From: Zeimonas sp964481165
GTDB lineage: Bacteria; Pseudomonadota; Gammaproteobacteria; Burkholderiales; Burkholderiaceae_E
Direction: 5' to 3'
NCBI GenBank assembly: GCA_964481165.1
Contig: CAYZYC010000002.1
Span: forward strand, 1 to 56,347
Length of the DNA: 56,347 nucleotides
A program made the position numbers and the translations under genes. This document shows positions 38,190 through 45,718 of the stretch, one piece after another (position 1 is the stretch's first letter; each line of letters starts with the position of its first letter). Below the pieces are notes generated by a model. That model did no database searches. It saw only the letters and a list, made by a program, of their open reading frames with translations, and was not told the origin of the DNA.

Positions 38190-39281
38190 TCAGGCGGGGA
38201 TCGCCCGGTGCATCGTCTCCGAAGGCAGCTCGCCGAACATGCGCCGATAGTCGCAGGCGAAGTGGCTCAGGTGCCAGAAGCCCCAGCGAGCGGCGATCTC
38301 CTGCACGGTGTCGCCGCCGCCTGCCGCCTTCAGTGCACGCCGCACGCCGTTCAGGCGCACCGCGCGCAGGTAGCCGACCGGATTGAGCCGCAGCACTTCA
38401 CGAAAGCTGTACTGCAGCGTCCGCCGGCTGACGCCGAGCTCGCGGCACAGGTCCTCGACGGTCAGCGGATCTTCCACGTGCTCGCGCATGTATTCCTGCG
38501 CGCGGCTGACGATCGCGTGGCTGCGCGTCGGACGGGGGACGAACGCAGGTTCGTCGTCCGACGGCGCCAGCGTATCGACGACGCTGCGAAAGACCGCGTG
38601 CGCCAGCGCCTTGCGCATCGCCGGGTGATGCAGCTTCTGCGGATTGCCGGCGATCGACTCGAGCGCCATCAGCAGGAAGGCGCGAAAACGCTCGACGCGC
38701 TGCCGCGGCGGCGTGACGACCGACACGCCGCGCAATTCCTTCTCCAGGTCGCACTGGTCGATCTCCAGCGAATATCGGCGCAGCGCATCGATCGGCATCG
38801 AGACGGCGATCAGGTCGAGGAGCGCGGGCGCACGAAAATCGAGCGATTGCCGGTCGCGCAACACCATCACCGAGTCGGCGCAGATCGGACGCCCGTCGTG
38901 GTAGCCCTCGCCTTGCATCGTCACCGGCACGCCGATCATGAAAGCGTCGGCGCGCCCGGCGCCGAACTGGTGCACGGCCTGGTTCGTCGTTTCGCGAAAC
39001 AGCTGGATGCCGCCGAACAGCGCCTCGACGAGAAAACCCTCGAAAGGACCCGGGGTCAGCTGCTCGTAGGTCTGGTCCCACTCGCTCAGCCGGGCCGCGT
39101 GTTCGTCGGCGTCGCGCGAGCGCAGCCGCGCAAAGGTGTATCCGGAGCCGTCCCCGTCGAGACCGTCGCTGCGCGCATCGGGTCGCGGCGGCACGACGGC
39201 GGCGCACGGCACCCGGGTCGCGGAGCGCGCGTCGGTGCGCGCGTCCGCGACGATCGGTGACCGTTCGCCGATGCGGTTCAT
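38190..39281 (-). CDS. AraC-family transcriptional regulator
   Basis: The 363-residue protein has an N-terminal sensing region resembling that of EutR-like/AraC-binding regulators (FEGFLVEALFGGIQLFRETTN, GVPVTMQGEGYHDGRPICA). A C-terminal double helix-turn-helix follows (LTVEDLCRELGVSRRTLQYSF and VQEIAARWGFWHLSHFACDY, then FGELPSE). I chose ATG 39281 (MNRIGERSP) because the longer reading from 39434 adds residues unlike the family. It is transcribed divergently from the amine dehydrogenase genes across a 260-base region holding a dyad and direct repeats, so it probably controls them in response to an amine. That inference rests on position only. Confidence 0.85.
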   Translation of the reverse strand: MNRIGERSPIVADARTDARSATRVPCAAVVPPRPDARSDGLDGDGSGYTFARLRSRDADEHAARLSEWDQTYEQLTPGPFEGFLVEALFGGIQLFRETTNQAVHQFGAGRADAFMIGVPVTMQGEGYHDGRPICADSVMVLRDRQSLDFRAPALLDLIAVSMPIDALRRYSLEIDQCDLEKELRGVSVVTPPRQRVERFRAFLLMALESIAGNPQKLHHPAMRKALAHAVFRSVVDTLAPSDDEPAFVPRPTRSHAIVSRAQEYMREHVEDPLTVEDLCRELGVSRRTLQYSFREVLRLNPVGYLRAVRLNGVRRALKAAGGGDTVQEIAARWGFWHLSHFACDYRRMFGELPSETMHRAIPA

Positions 39282-39541
39282 CCGGGATCCCAGGTGTCGT
39301 TCGTAGCTACGGCAAAGCGTGTCGCCGGGGCGGGTCCCCGGTGCGCCGCAATCCGCATTGAACCGCAATCGCGACCCGGTGGCAACGACACGGTCGACAT
39401 TCGGTTGCAGATGCAACGAATTCAGATGCACCATGTTGGTGCGCGATCGATTGCCGATTTCGGCTAACGTCGTCGTGGCTACGGCGCCTAGAATCCGCCC
39501 GACTGCCGACGGAGAATCGGCGTACGGAGAAGGAGCGAGAC
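39282..39541. promoter_or_regulatory. Divergent control region between the AraC gene and the amine dehydrogenase operon
   Basis: The region contains a perfect dyad GTTGCA-GA-TGCAAC at 39404-39417, and CAGATGCA occurs twice as a direct repeat 15 bases apart (39408-39415 and 39423-39430), an arrangement suitable for an AraC-type operator. A TAGAAT at 39489-39494 could be a -10 box for the plus-strand operon; no clear -35 is seen. A good ribosome binding site AAGGAG (39530-39535) precedes the GTG start at 39542. Confidence 0.5.
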
Positions 39542-40693
39542 GTGGTCCGTCGATCCGGTGTCCGCCTGCTGGTCGCAGCGGTGTCGAGCCTCACGCTGAT
39601 GGGCGCTGTGGCGCAATCGTTGCCCGAGAAACAAACTGTCGTCGTCGCGCCGCCTGCCGGTCCGACGCGCGCCTACATCTCGGACATTGCGATCAACCAC
39701 ATCGTCGACGGGCGCCTGCACGTCGTCGACGTCGACTCCGCGCGCTACATCGGCCAGATCCCGCTGGCGTTCGCCGGCCAGGCCACGCTGTCGGCCGACG
39801 GCAAGCAGATCTACGTGTCGACGACCTATTATCCGCGCCTGTCGCGCGGAACGCGCACCGACGTCATCGACATCTGGGACAGCGCGACGCTCGAGCACAA
39901 GGGCGAGATCGCGATTCCCGACCGGCGCGCACAGGCGCTGAACTACCGCGGACTGATCACCGTGTCGGCCGACGGCCGGTGGCTGTTCGTGCAGAACGCG
40001 ACTCCGGCGAGTTCGGTGAGCATCGTCGACCTGCGCGAGCGCCGCCTGGCCAGCGAGATCGCCACCCCGGGCTGCTGGCTCGCACTGCCGATCCGCAGCA
40101 CGCCGAAGCGCTTCGCGACGCTGTGCGGCGACGGGACGATGGAGACGATCACGATCGACGACAAGGGCGTGCTCGTCTCGCGCGCGCGTAGCGAGCGCTT
40201 CTTCGACCCCGATACGGATCCGCTGTTCGTGCACCCGGAAACGATCGGCGACCGGTTCTTCTTCGTCTCGTACCACGGCAAGGTGCAGGAACTCGACCTC
40301 TCGGGCGAGAAACCGCGTGCGCTCGACAACTGGTCGCTGGTCGGCGCGGCCGACGCGAAGAAGTCGTGGCGCCCCGGCGGATACCAGTTGTTCGCGGTGC
40401 ACGCGTCGACCGGCCGACTGTACGTGCTGATGCACCCGGACGGCGCCGAAGGAACGCACAAGAACCCGGCCGCCGAGATCTGGGCCTTCGACCTGAAATC
40501 GCACAAGCGCGTCGCGCGGATGCCGGGGCACAACGCGATCTCGCTGACCACGATCCAGTCGGGCGCGCCGCGCCTGGTCGCGCTCGACGCGATGACGATG
40601 GGGCTGGTCCTCATCGACGCGGGAGCCAAGCCGCGCGTCGTGCAACGCATGGACGGCGTCGCCGAAGCCGCGACACTCGTCGAGATGCACTGA
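39542..40693 (+). CDS. aauB: Aromatic amine dehydrogenase, large (beta-propeller) subunit
   Basis: The 383-residue protein has a signal peptide (ending near GAVAQS) and a seven-bladed beta-propeller-like body with repeats such as GRLHVVDVDSARYIGQIPL and VDIWDSATLEHKGEIAIPD-type blades. This is the heavy chain of TTQ amine dehydrogenases, which oxidise primary amines to aldehydes and ammonia in the periplasm. The small subunit encoded three genes downstream has active-site spacing of the aromatic enzyme rather than methylamine dehydrogenase, and the gene order aauB-E-D-A agrees. The GTG start at 39542 has a strong ribosome binding site. The stop overlaps the next start (TGATG). Confidence 0.85.
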   Translation: MVRRSGVRLLVAAVSSLTLMGAVAQSLPEKQTVVVAPPAGPTRAYISDIAINHIVDGRLHVVDVDSARYIGQIPLAFAGQATLSADGKQIYVSTTYYPRLSRGTRTDVIDIWDSATLEHKGEIAIPDRRAQALNYRGLITVSADGRWLFVQNATPASSVSIVDLRERRLASEIATPGCWLALPIRSTPKRFATLCGDGTMETITIDDKGVLVSRARSERFFDPDTDPLFVHPETIGDRFFFVSYHGKVQELDLSGEKPRALDNWSLVGAADAKKSWRPGGYQLFAVHASTGRLYVLMHPDGAEGTHKNPAAEIWAFDLKSHKRVARMPGHNAISLTTIQSGAPRLVALDAMTMGLVLIDAGAKPRVVQRMDGVAEAATLVEMH

Positions 40694-41268
40694 TGTCGCC
40701 GATTGCCGTCGACCCGGTGATCGGGCACGCCGCCGCGGCCGCCGCGGCGATCGTGTTCCTCGTCGGCGCCTGGCACAAGTTCGCCGACCTGCACGCGTTC
40801 CGTTTCGCCGTCGAGCGCTACGCGTTGCTGCCCGAATCGGCCTCGCGCGCCGTGGCCCTGGCACTGCCGCCCATCGAGGCATTGGCCGGTGCACTGCTGC
40901 TGGTGCCGGCAACGCGCGGCTCGGGTGCGGCCGTCGCCGCAGCGCTGGTGTGCTTCGTGACCGGCGCAGTCGTCGTCAACCTCGTGCGCGGCCACGTCGA
41001 CATCGACTGCGGCTGCGGCGCCGCCGGAGATCGCCGGCGACTGTCGTGGGCGCTGGTCGTTCGCAACGCGGCGCTCACAGGGGTCTGCGCGCTCGCAGGC
41101 GCTCCGGAGGCGCCACGCGCGCTGGTCTGGCTCGATGCGTTCACCGCGATCTTCGCGACGCTCGCGCTCTGGGCCGCCTGGGCGGCAGCCGGAGAGCTGA
41201 GCTCCGACGCAAGACGTTTCTCCTCCGCGGTGCCGGCCTCGCAGGGCCGGACGACGCCGCTCGCTTGA
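40693..41268 (+). CDS. aauE: MauE/AauE-type membrane protein for amine dehydrogenase maturation
   Basis: The 191-residue protein has about four membrane helices, an early FLVGAWHKFADLHAFRFAVERY segment, and the cysteine pair CGCG in HVDIDCGCGAAGDRRRLSW. It belongs to the MauE/DoxX-like methylamine utilization family. MauE and MauD are needed for the stability and disulfide formation of the small subunit, which has many disulfides. The start overlaps the aauB stop. The C-terminal tail (SSAVPASQGRTTPLA) is unremarkable. Confidence 0.85.
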   Translation: MSPIAVDPVIGHAAAAAAAIVFLVGAWHKFADLHAFRFAVERYALLPESASRAVALALPPIEALAGALLLVPATRGSGAAVAAALVCFVTGAVVVNLVRGHVDIDCGCGAAGDRRRLSWALVVRNAALTGVCALAGAPEAPRALVWLDAFTAIFATLALWAAWAAAGELSSDARRFSSAVPASQGRTTPLA

Positions 41269-41281
41269 CCGGGAACCGACG

Positions 41282-41905
41282 ATGACGCAGGCGCTGATTG
41301 TCTCGAACCTGATCCTGTGGATCGCCGTGCTCGCGCTGCTGGCTACGGTATTCGCGCTGGCGCGCCAGATCGGCGTGCTCTACGAACGCATCGCGCCGAT
41401 GGGCGCGCTGATGCTCGATGCCGGACCGAAGATCGGCGACACCGCGCCTGCGCTCGACCTGCAGACGATCGACGGCCGGCCCTTCGCCACCGGCGGCACG
41501 CGCGCGAAGAGCCTGCTGATCTTCTTCCTGTCGCCGACCTGCCCGGTCTGCAAGAAGCTGCTGCCGATCCTGCAGCGCATCGCCGCCGACGAGCGAGGCT
41601 GGCTCGAGCTCGCCTTCGCCAGCGACGGCGAGCAGGACGAGCACGACGCGTTCCGCAGGAGGGTCGGACTCACCGCCTTCCCGTACCTGCTGTCCACCGA
41701 GCTCGGCATGGCGTACCGGATCGGCAAGCTGCCGTACGCGGTGCTCGTCGATGAGACGGGACGCGTGCGCGCGAAAGGGCTGGTCAATTCGCGCGAGCAG
41801 CTCGAGAGCCTGTTCACCGCGCGCGAGCTGGGTGTCGCGTCGGTGCAGGAGTTCCTCGGCGACCGCGGCGAACCGATGCAGACGATGGAGGCACACAGGA
41901 CATGA
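41282..41905 (+). CDS. aauD: MauD/AauD-type thioredoxin-like maturation protein
   Basis: The 207-residue protein is anchored by an N-terminal membrane helix (VSNLILWIAVLALLATVFA) with a periplasmic thioredoxin/AlkC-type domain. The redox motif is C87-PV-C90 in FFLSPTCPVCKKLLP, and a cis-Pro region FPYLLS follows. By analogy with MauD it forms or isomerises the six disulfides of the TTQ subunit. Its 3' end overlaps the small subunit start by 4 bases. Confidence 0.87.
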   Translation: MTQALIVSNLILWIAVLALLATVFALARQIGVLYERIAPMGALMLDAGPKIGDTAPALDLQTIDGRPFATGGTRAKSLLIFFLSPTCPVCKKLLPILQRIAADERGWLELAFASDGEQDEHDAFRRRVGLTAFPYLLSTELGMAYRIGKLPYAVLVDETGRVRAKGLVNSREQLESLFTARELGVASVQEFLGDRGEPMQTMEAHRT

Positions 41906-42441
41906 GCTGGTTCGATGCCGTATTCGAACGTTCGACGCGCGCAGCCGCGCAACGCACGTCGCGCCGCTCGGCGATCGCGCGACTGGGACGGCTGCTCGTC
42001 GGCGCATCGGTCGTGGTGCCGGTGCTGCCCTTCGATCGCACCGCGCACGCCGCCTCCGGGCACGGCGGCGCAGCGAAGCCGGCCAACGGCGTGCAGACCG
42101 ACGACACGCAGTGCGACTACTGGAAGTACTGCGGTGTAGATGGCTTCCTCTGCTCGTGCTGCGGCGGCACCGTGAACGCGTGCCCGCCGGGCACCGAGCC
42201 GTCGAAGGTTTCGTGGATCGGCACCTGCCGCAATCCCGCGGACGGCAAGGACTACCTCGTCAGCTACTTCGACTGCTGCGGCAAGAACGCGTGCGGGCGA
42301 TGCCTGTGCAACACCAATCTCGGCGAACGGCCCGCGTACCGCATCACGCTGCACAACGACATCAACTGGTGCATGGGCAGCACCAGCACGATGTTCCACT
42401 GCACCGCGTCGCTGCTGGTCGGCATCGCGGACAAGTCATGA
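41902..42441 (+). CDS. aauA: Aromatic amine dehydrogenase, small TTQ-bearing subunit
   Basis: The 179-residue precursor has an unusual long leader with RRSAIARLGRLLVGASVVVP, resembling a twin-arginine-type signal, cleaved near AHA at about residue 50. The mature part has a dense set of cysteines (DYWKYCGVDGFLCSCCGG, DCCGKNACGRCLC). W105 (SWIGTC) and W156 (DINWCMG) are 51 residues apart, as for the two tryptophans that form tryptophan tryptophylquinone. D80 and D124 fit the conserved Asp positions. F165 and T168, at +9 and +12 from W156, match the spacing I recall for aromatic amine dehydrogenase rather than the +11/+14 of methylamine dehydrogenase. Maturation needs a MauG-type diheme protein; candidates lie downstream. 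Confidence 0.9.
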   Translation: MSWFDAVFERSTRAAAQRTSRRSAIARLGRLLVGASVVVPVLPFDRTAHAASGHGGAAKPANGVQTDDTQCDYWKYCGVDGFLCSCCGGTVNACPPGTEPSKVSWIGTCRNPADGKDYLVSYFDCCGKNACGRCLCNTNLGERPAYRITLHNDINWCMGSTSTMFHCTASLLVGIADKS

Positions 42442-42458
42442 CAAAGCCAGGAGACACA

Positions 42459-43820
42459 ATGAAGGCATCGAGAGCTCTCGTTGCGGGCATCGCGCTCGCA
42501 TTCGCGTCGACCGGGTGGTCGGCCGTCACCGAGCAGGAAGCGGCACGGCTCGGCAAGGACCTGACGCCGGTGGGCGCCGAAAAGGCAGGCAACAAGGACG
42601 GCACGATTCCGGCGTGGGACGGCGGCATCACGAAGCTGCCGGCCGGCTGGAAACTGTCCGACCCGCGCGTCGACCCGTTCGCGGCAGACAAGCCGCTGTT
42701 CTCGATCGACGCGAGCAACGTCGACAAGTACAAGGACAAGCTCTCCGAAGGCCAGCAGACGCTGATCCGCACGCTGCCCGGCTACCGGATGGACGTCTAT
42801 CCGACGCACCGCTCGTGCGGCTACGCCGACAGCGTCTACCAGCGCACCGCGGAGAACACGCGCGTCGCGCGCCTGAAGGAAGGCGGCTGGGAGCTAGAGA
42901 ACGCGGTCGGCGGCGGCGTGGTGTTCCCGATCCCGAAGAGCGGCGCGGAGGCCATCTGGAACTTCAAGCTGAAGTACCAGGGCGAGGGACGCATCGAGCA
43001 CTACTCGACGCTCTTCTCGGCCAGAAGCGGCGACTTCAGCGAGCTGGCGCAGCGCCAGTGGGTCGTCTTTCCGCTGCACGACGCGGCGACGAAGAGCTTC
43101 GACGACGTGAACAAGAGCGAGGCGAGGATCCTCAACGAGGTCGTCTCCCCGCCGGCCCGCGCGGGCGAGATGATCCTCGTGCACTGGTGGCTCGACCGCG
43201 GTTCCGACGCATGGCTGTACTTCCCCGGCCAGCGCCGCGTGCGTCGCGCGCCGTCGTTCGCCTACGACAACCCGGTGCCCGGCTACGAGAACCTCGAGAC
43301 GGTCGACCAGTATCCGATGTACGCCGGCGCGATGGACCGCTACGACTGGAAGCTCGTCGGCAAGAAGGAACTCTACGTTCCGTACAACAGCTGGAAGCTG
43401 ATCGACAAGAGCCGCAAGTACAAGGACATCTACCTGCCCGACTACGTCAACCGCGACCTGATGCGCTACGAGCTGCACCGCGTCTGGGTCGTCGAGGCGA
43501 CGCTGAAGGAAGGCATGCGCCACATCTTCCCGAAGCGCGTCATGTTCCTCGACGAAGACAGCTGGTCGATGCTGCTCACCGACCTGTACGACGCGCAAGG
43601 GAAGATCTGGCGCGTGCAGGAAGCGAGCCTGTGGGTCGCGCCCGAGATCCCGGCCTGCGTGAGCCAGGAATTCGTCGGCTACGACCTGAACGTCGGCCGC
43701 TACATCGCCGAGACCGCGACGCAGGAGCACCCGCCCACCGACTGGCTCGCCGGCCGGGAAGGTCGCATCAACCCCAACATGTTCAGCCCGGGCGAGCTGC
43801 GTCGCCGCGGCGAGCGCTGA
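42459..43820 (+). CDS. DUF1329 family secreted protein
   Basis: The 453-residue protein has a signal peptide (MKASRALVAGIALAFASTGW, cleavage near WSA), then the family pattern EAARLGKDLTPVGAEKAGNK and GTIPAWDGGITKLPAGW. A beta-rich body of the LolA/LppX-like type follows (WLYFPGQRRVRRAPSFAYDN, YDWKLVGKKELYVPYNSWKL). The start at 42459 follows AGGAG at 42449-42453. DUF1329 genes are commonly found beside DUF1302 and MMPL/RND genes, and a role in moving a hydrophobic substrate across the periplasm has been suggested; function is unproven. Here it lies 17 bases after the TTQ subunit gene. Confidence 0.85.
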   Translation: MKASRALVAGIALAFASTGWSAVTEQEAARLGKDLTPVGAEKAGNKDGTIPAWDGGITKLPAGWKLSDPRVDPFAADKPLFSIDASNVDKYKDKLSEGQQTLIRTLPGYRMDVYPTHRSCGYADSVYQRTAENTRVARLKEGGWELENAVGGGVVFPIPKSGAEAIWNFKLKYQGEGRIEHYSTLFSARSGDFSELAQRQWVVFPLHDAATKSFDDVNKSEARILNEVVSPPARAGEMILVHWWLDRGSDAWLYFPGQRRVRRAPSFAYDNPVPGYENLETVDQYPMYAGAMDRYDWKLVGKKELYVPYNSWKLIDKSRKYKDIYLPDYVNRDLMRYELHRVWVVEATLKEGMRHIFPKRVMFLDEDSWSMLLTDLYDAQGKIWRVQEASLWVAPEIPACVSQEFVGYDLNVGRYIAETATQEHPPTDWLAGREGRINPNMFSPGELRRRGER

Positions 43821-43905
43821 GCCTGCGCGGGGACACGAGATCGAGCAGTGCGCCGGGAGCATCGACTCCCGGCGCCGAAAAAGACAAACGAGGAGGAACG
43901 GGTCC

Positions 43906-45702
43906 ATGAACAGCAGCACGAGCAGCATCGGGGTGGCGCGCGCGGTTGCCGCGGCGCTCGCCACACTCGCCGTCGGCGCGACCGTCACGCCGGCGCACGC
44001 TTTCAAGTTCCAGAACGAGTGGGTGCAGGGCAGCTTCGACTCGACCATCTCCTTCGGCTTCATCCGCCGAATGGAAGATCCCGACCGCGGCATCATCAGC
44101 AACGACAACGGCGGCAACGTGCCGACGGTCGGTTCGCTCGAGAACCGGATGAACGCGTTCTACGGACCCGGTTCGGCGTTCGCCAATCCCGACTTCAACT
44201 ACCTGCAGGGCGACGACGGCAACCTCAATTACGAGAAGGGCGACATCGTCTCGGCGGCGCTCAAGGGCACGCACGAGCTGCTGCTGCACTTCCCGAACCA
44301 GTGGAGCGGGATGCTGCGCGCGACCTGGTTCAAGGACTGGAAAGTCGACGACACGCATCGCACGCCGCTCGACCCGCGGGCGCGCGACGTCGCCGTCGAC
44401 AAGTTCACGTGGCTCGACGCCTGGATCGCGAAGGACTTCGAGGTCGCCGGCCGGCCGGCGAGAGTGAAGTTCGGCAACCAGGTGATCAGCTGGGGCGAAG
44501 ACATCTTCATCTACGGCGGCGTCAACGTCACCAACGCGATCAACCTGCAGAACTTCCACGTGCCCGGGACCCAGCTGAAGGAGATCTTCAAGCCGGCGCC
44601 GATGATCTCGCTGAACGCGAACGTCGCCGACGGACTGAGCGTCGAGGGCTACTACCAGTTCCGCTGGAACGCGTTCACCTTCGATCCCGTCGGAACGTTC
44701 TTCTCGCCGGTGGACGTCATCGGCAAGGGCGGAAGCTACGCATTCATCAACTCGACGATGATCGGACTGCCGCCCGGCACCGTCGGCGACCTCGGCACGA
44801 TCAACCCCGGCACCGGGCAGCGGTTCACGCTCGACGAGCTGGTCGCCGGAGGCACGGCCGTCGCGCCGCTCGCCACCAACGAGCCGAAGGATTCCGGACA
44901 GTTCGGCCTGGCCACGCGCTGGCTGCCCGAGGGATCCGAGACCGAGTGGGGCTTGTACTGGATCCGCTACCACGACAAGCTGCCGTTCCTGAGCTTCAAC
45001 TTCGACCCGGCCTACGCCAACCTCGCGGGGCTGGCGCACTTCGTCGACTACGGCGAGAACCGCAACGTGTTCGGCATCTCCGCGAACACCCGGGTCGGAA
45101 CCTGGGCGGTGGGCGCCGAACTGTCGTACCGGCCCAAGGAGAGCGTCGGCATCGATCCGACGGTTCCGGTGGTCGGCCCCTACTCGGTGTTCGAATTCCC
45201 GGGCAAGACGGTGCGCGGCTTCGTCGAGGAGAAGAAATGGCAGGCGCACCTGACCGGCTTCAAGCTGTTCGCGCCGAACGATCTCGGCGGCATGGTCGGC
45301 GGCGTCGGTGCCGACGAGGGTTACTTCCTCGGCGAAATGGCGGTCGCGCACTTCCCGAGCCTGGACCGCTCGGGACGCATCCCGTACCTGCTGACCGACT
45401 ACTCGCTGCCCGACAAGACGTCGGCGGGCCTGGTCTTCTCGACCGGCCTGACCTACGCGAACGTCGCCGACAGCGGCTGGAACGTGCTGCCGCAACTCGA
45501 CGTCGCGTGGGACTTCACCGGCACCTCGCCCAATGCCGTGCCCTTCGTCGAGGGACGCAAGGCGATGACCATGTCGCTGAACTTCAACCGCTCCGACAAG
45601 TGGAAGGCCGGCATCGGTTACACGCGCTACTGGGGCGGCGGCGGCAACAACCTGATGAAGGACCGCGACTTCCTGTCCGTGGTCACCTCGGTCTCGTTCT
45701 GA
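43906..45702 (+). CDS. DUF1302 outer-membrane beta-barrel protein
   Basis: The 598-residue protein has a signal peptide (cleaved near PAHA, residue 32) and a body of alternating amphipathic strands ending in a C-terminal Phe (SVVTSVSF), the usual signature of an outer-membrane barrel. The N-terminal NEWVQGSFDSTISFGFIRRM, KFGNQVISWGEDIFI and GGVNVTNAIN segments are DUF1302 hallmarks. It probably forms the outer-membrane component of the DUF1329/RND system, whose substrate is unknown. Confidence 0.87.
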   Translation: MNSSTSSIGVARAVAAALATLAVGATVTPAHAFKFQNEWVQGSFDSTISFGFIRRMEDPDRGIISNDNGGNVPTVGSLENRMNAFYGPGSAFANPDFNYLQGDDGNLNYEKGDIVSAALKGTHELLLHFPNQWSGMLRATWFKDWKVDDTHRTPLDPRARDVAVDKFTWLDAWIAKDFEVAGRPARVKFGNQVISWGEDIFIYGGVNVTNAINLQNFHVPGTQLKEIFKPAPMISLNANVADGLSVEGYYQFRWNAFTFDPVGTFFSPVDVIGKGGSYAFINSTMIGLPPGTVGDLGTINPGTGQRFTLDELVAGGTAVAPLATNEPKDSGQFGLATRWLPEGSETEWGLYWIRYHDKLPFLSFNFDPAYANLAGLAHFVDYGENRNVFGISANTRVGTWAVGAELSYRPKESVGIDPTVPVVGPYSVFEFPGKTVRGFVEEKKWQAHLTGFKLFAPNDLGGMVGGVGADEGYFLGEMAVAHFPSLDRSGRIPYLLTDYSLPDKTSAGLVFSTGLTYANVADSGWNVLPQLDVAWDFTGTSPNAVPFVEGRKAMTMSLNFNRSDKWKAGIGYTRYWGGGGNNLMKDRDFLSVVTSVSF

Positions 45703-45718
45703 TTCGCGGTGTTACCGG

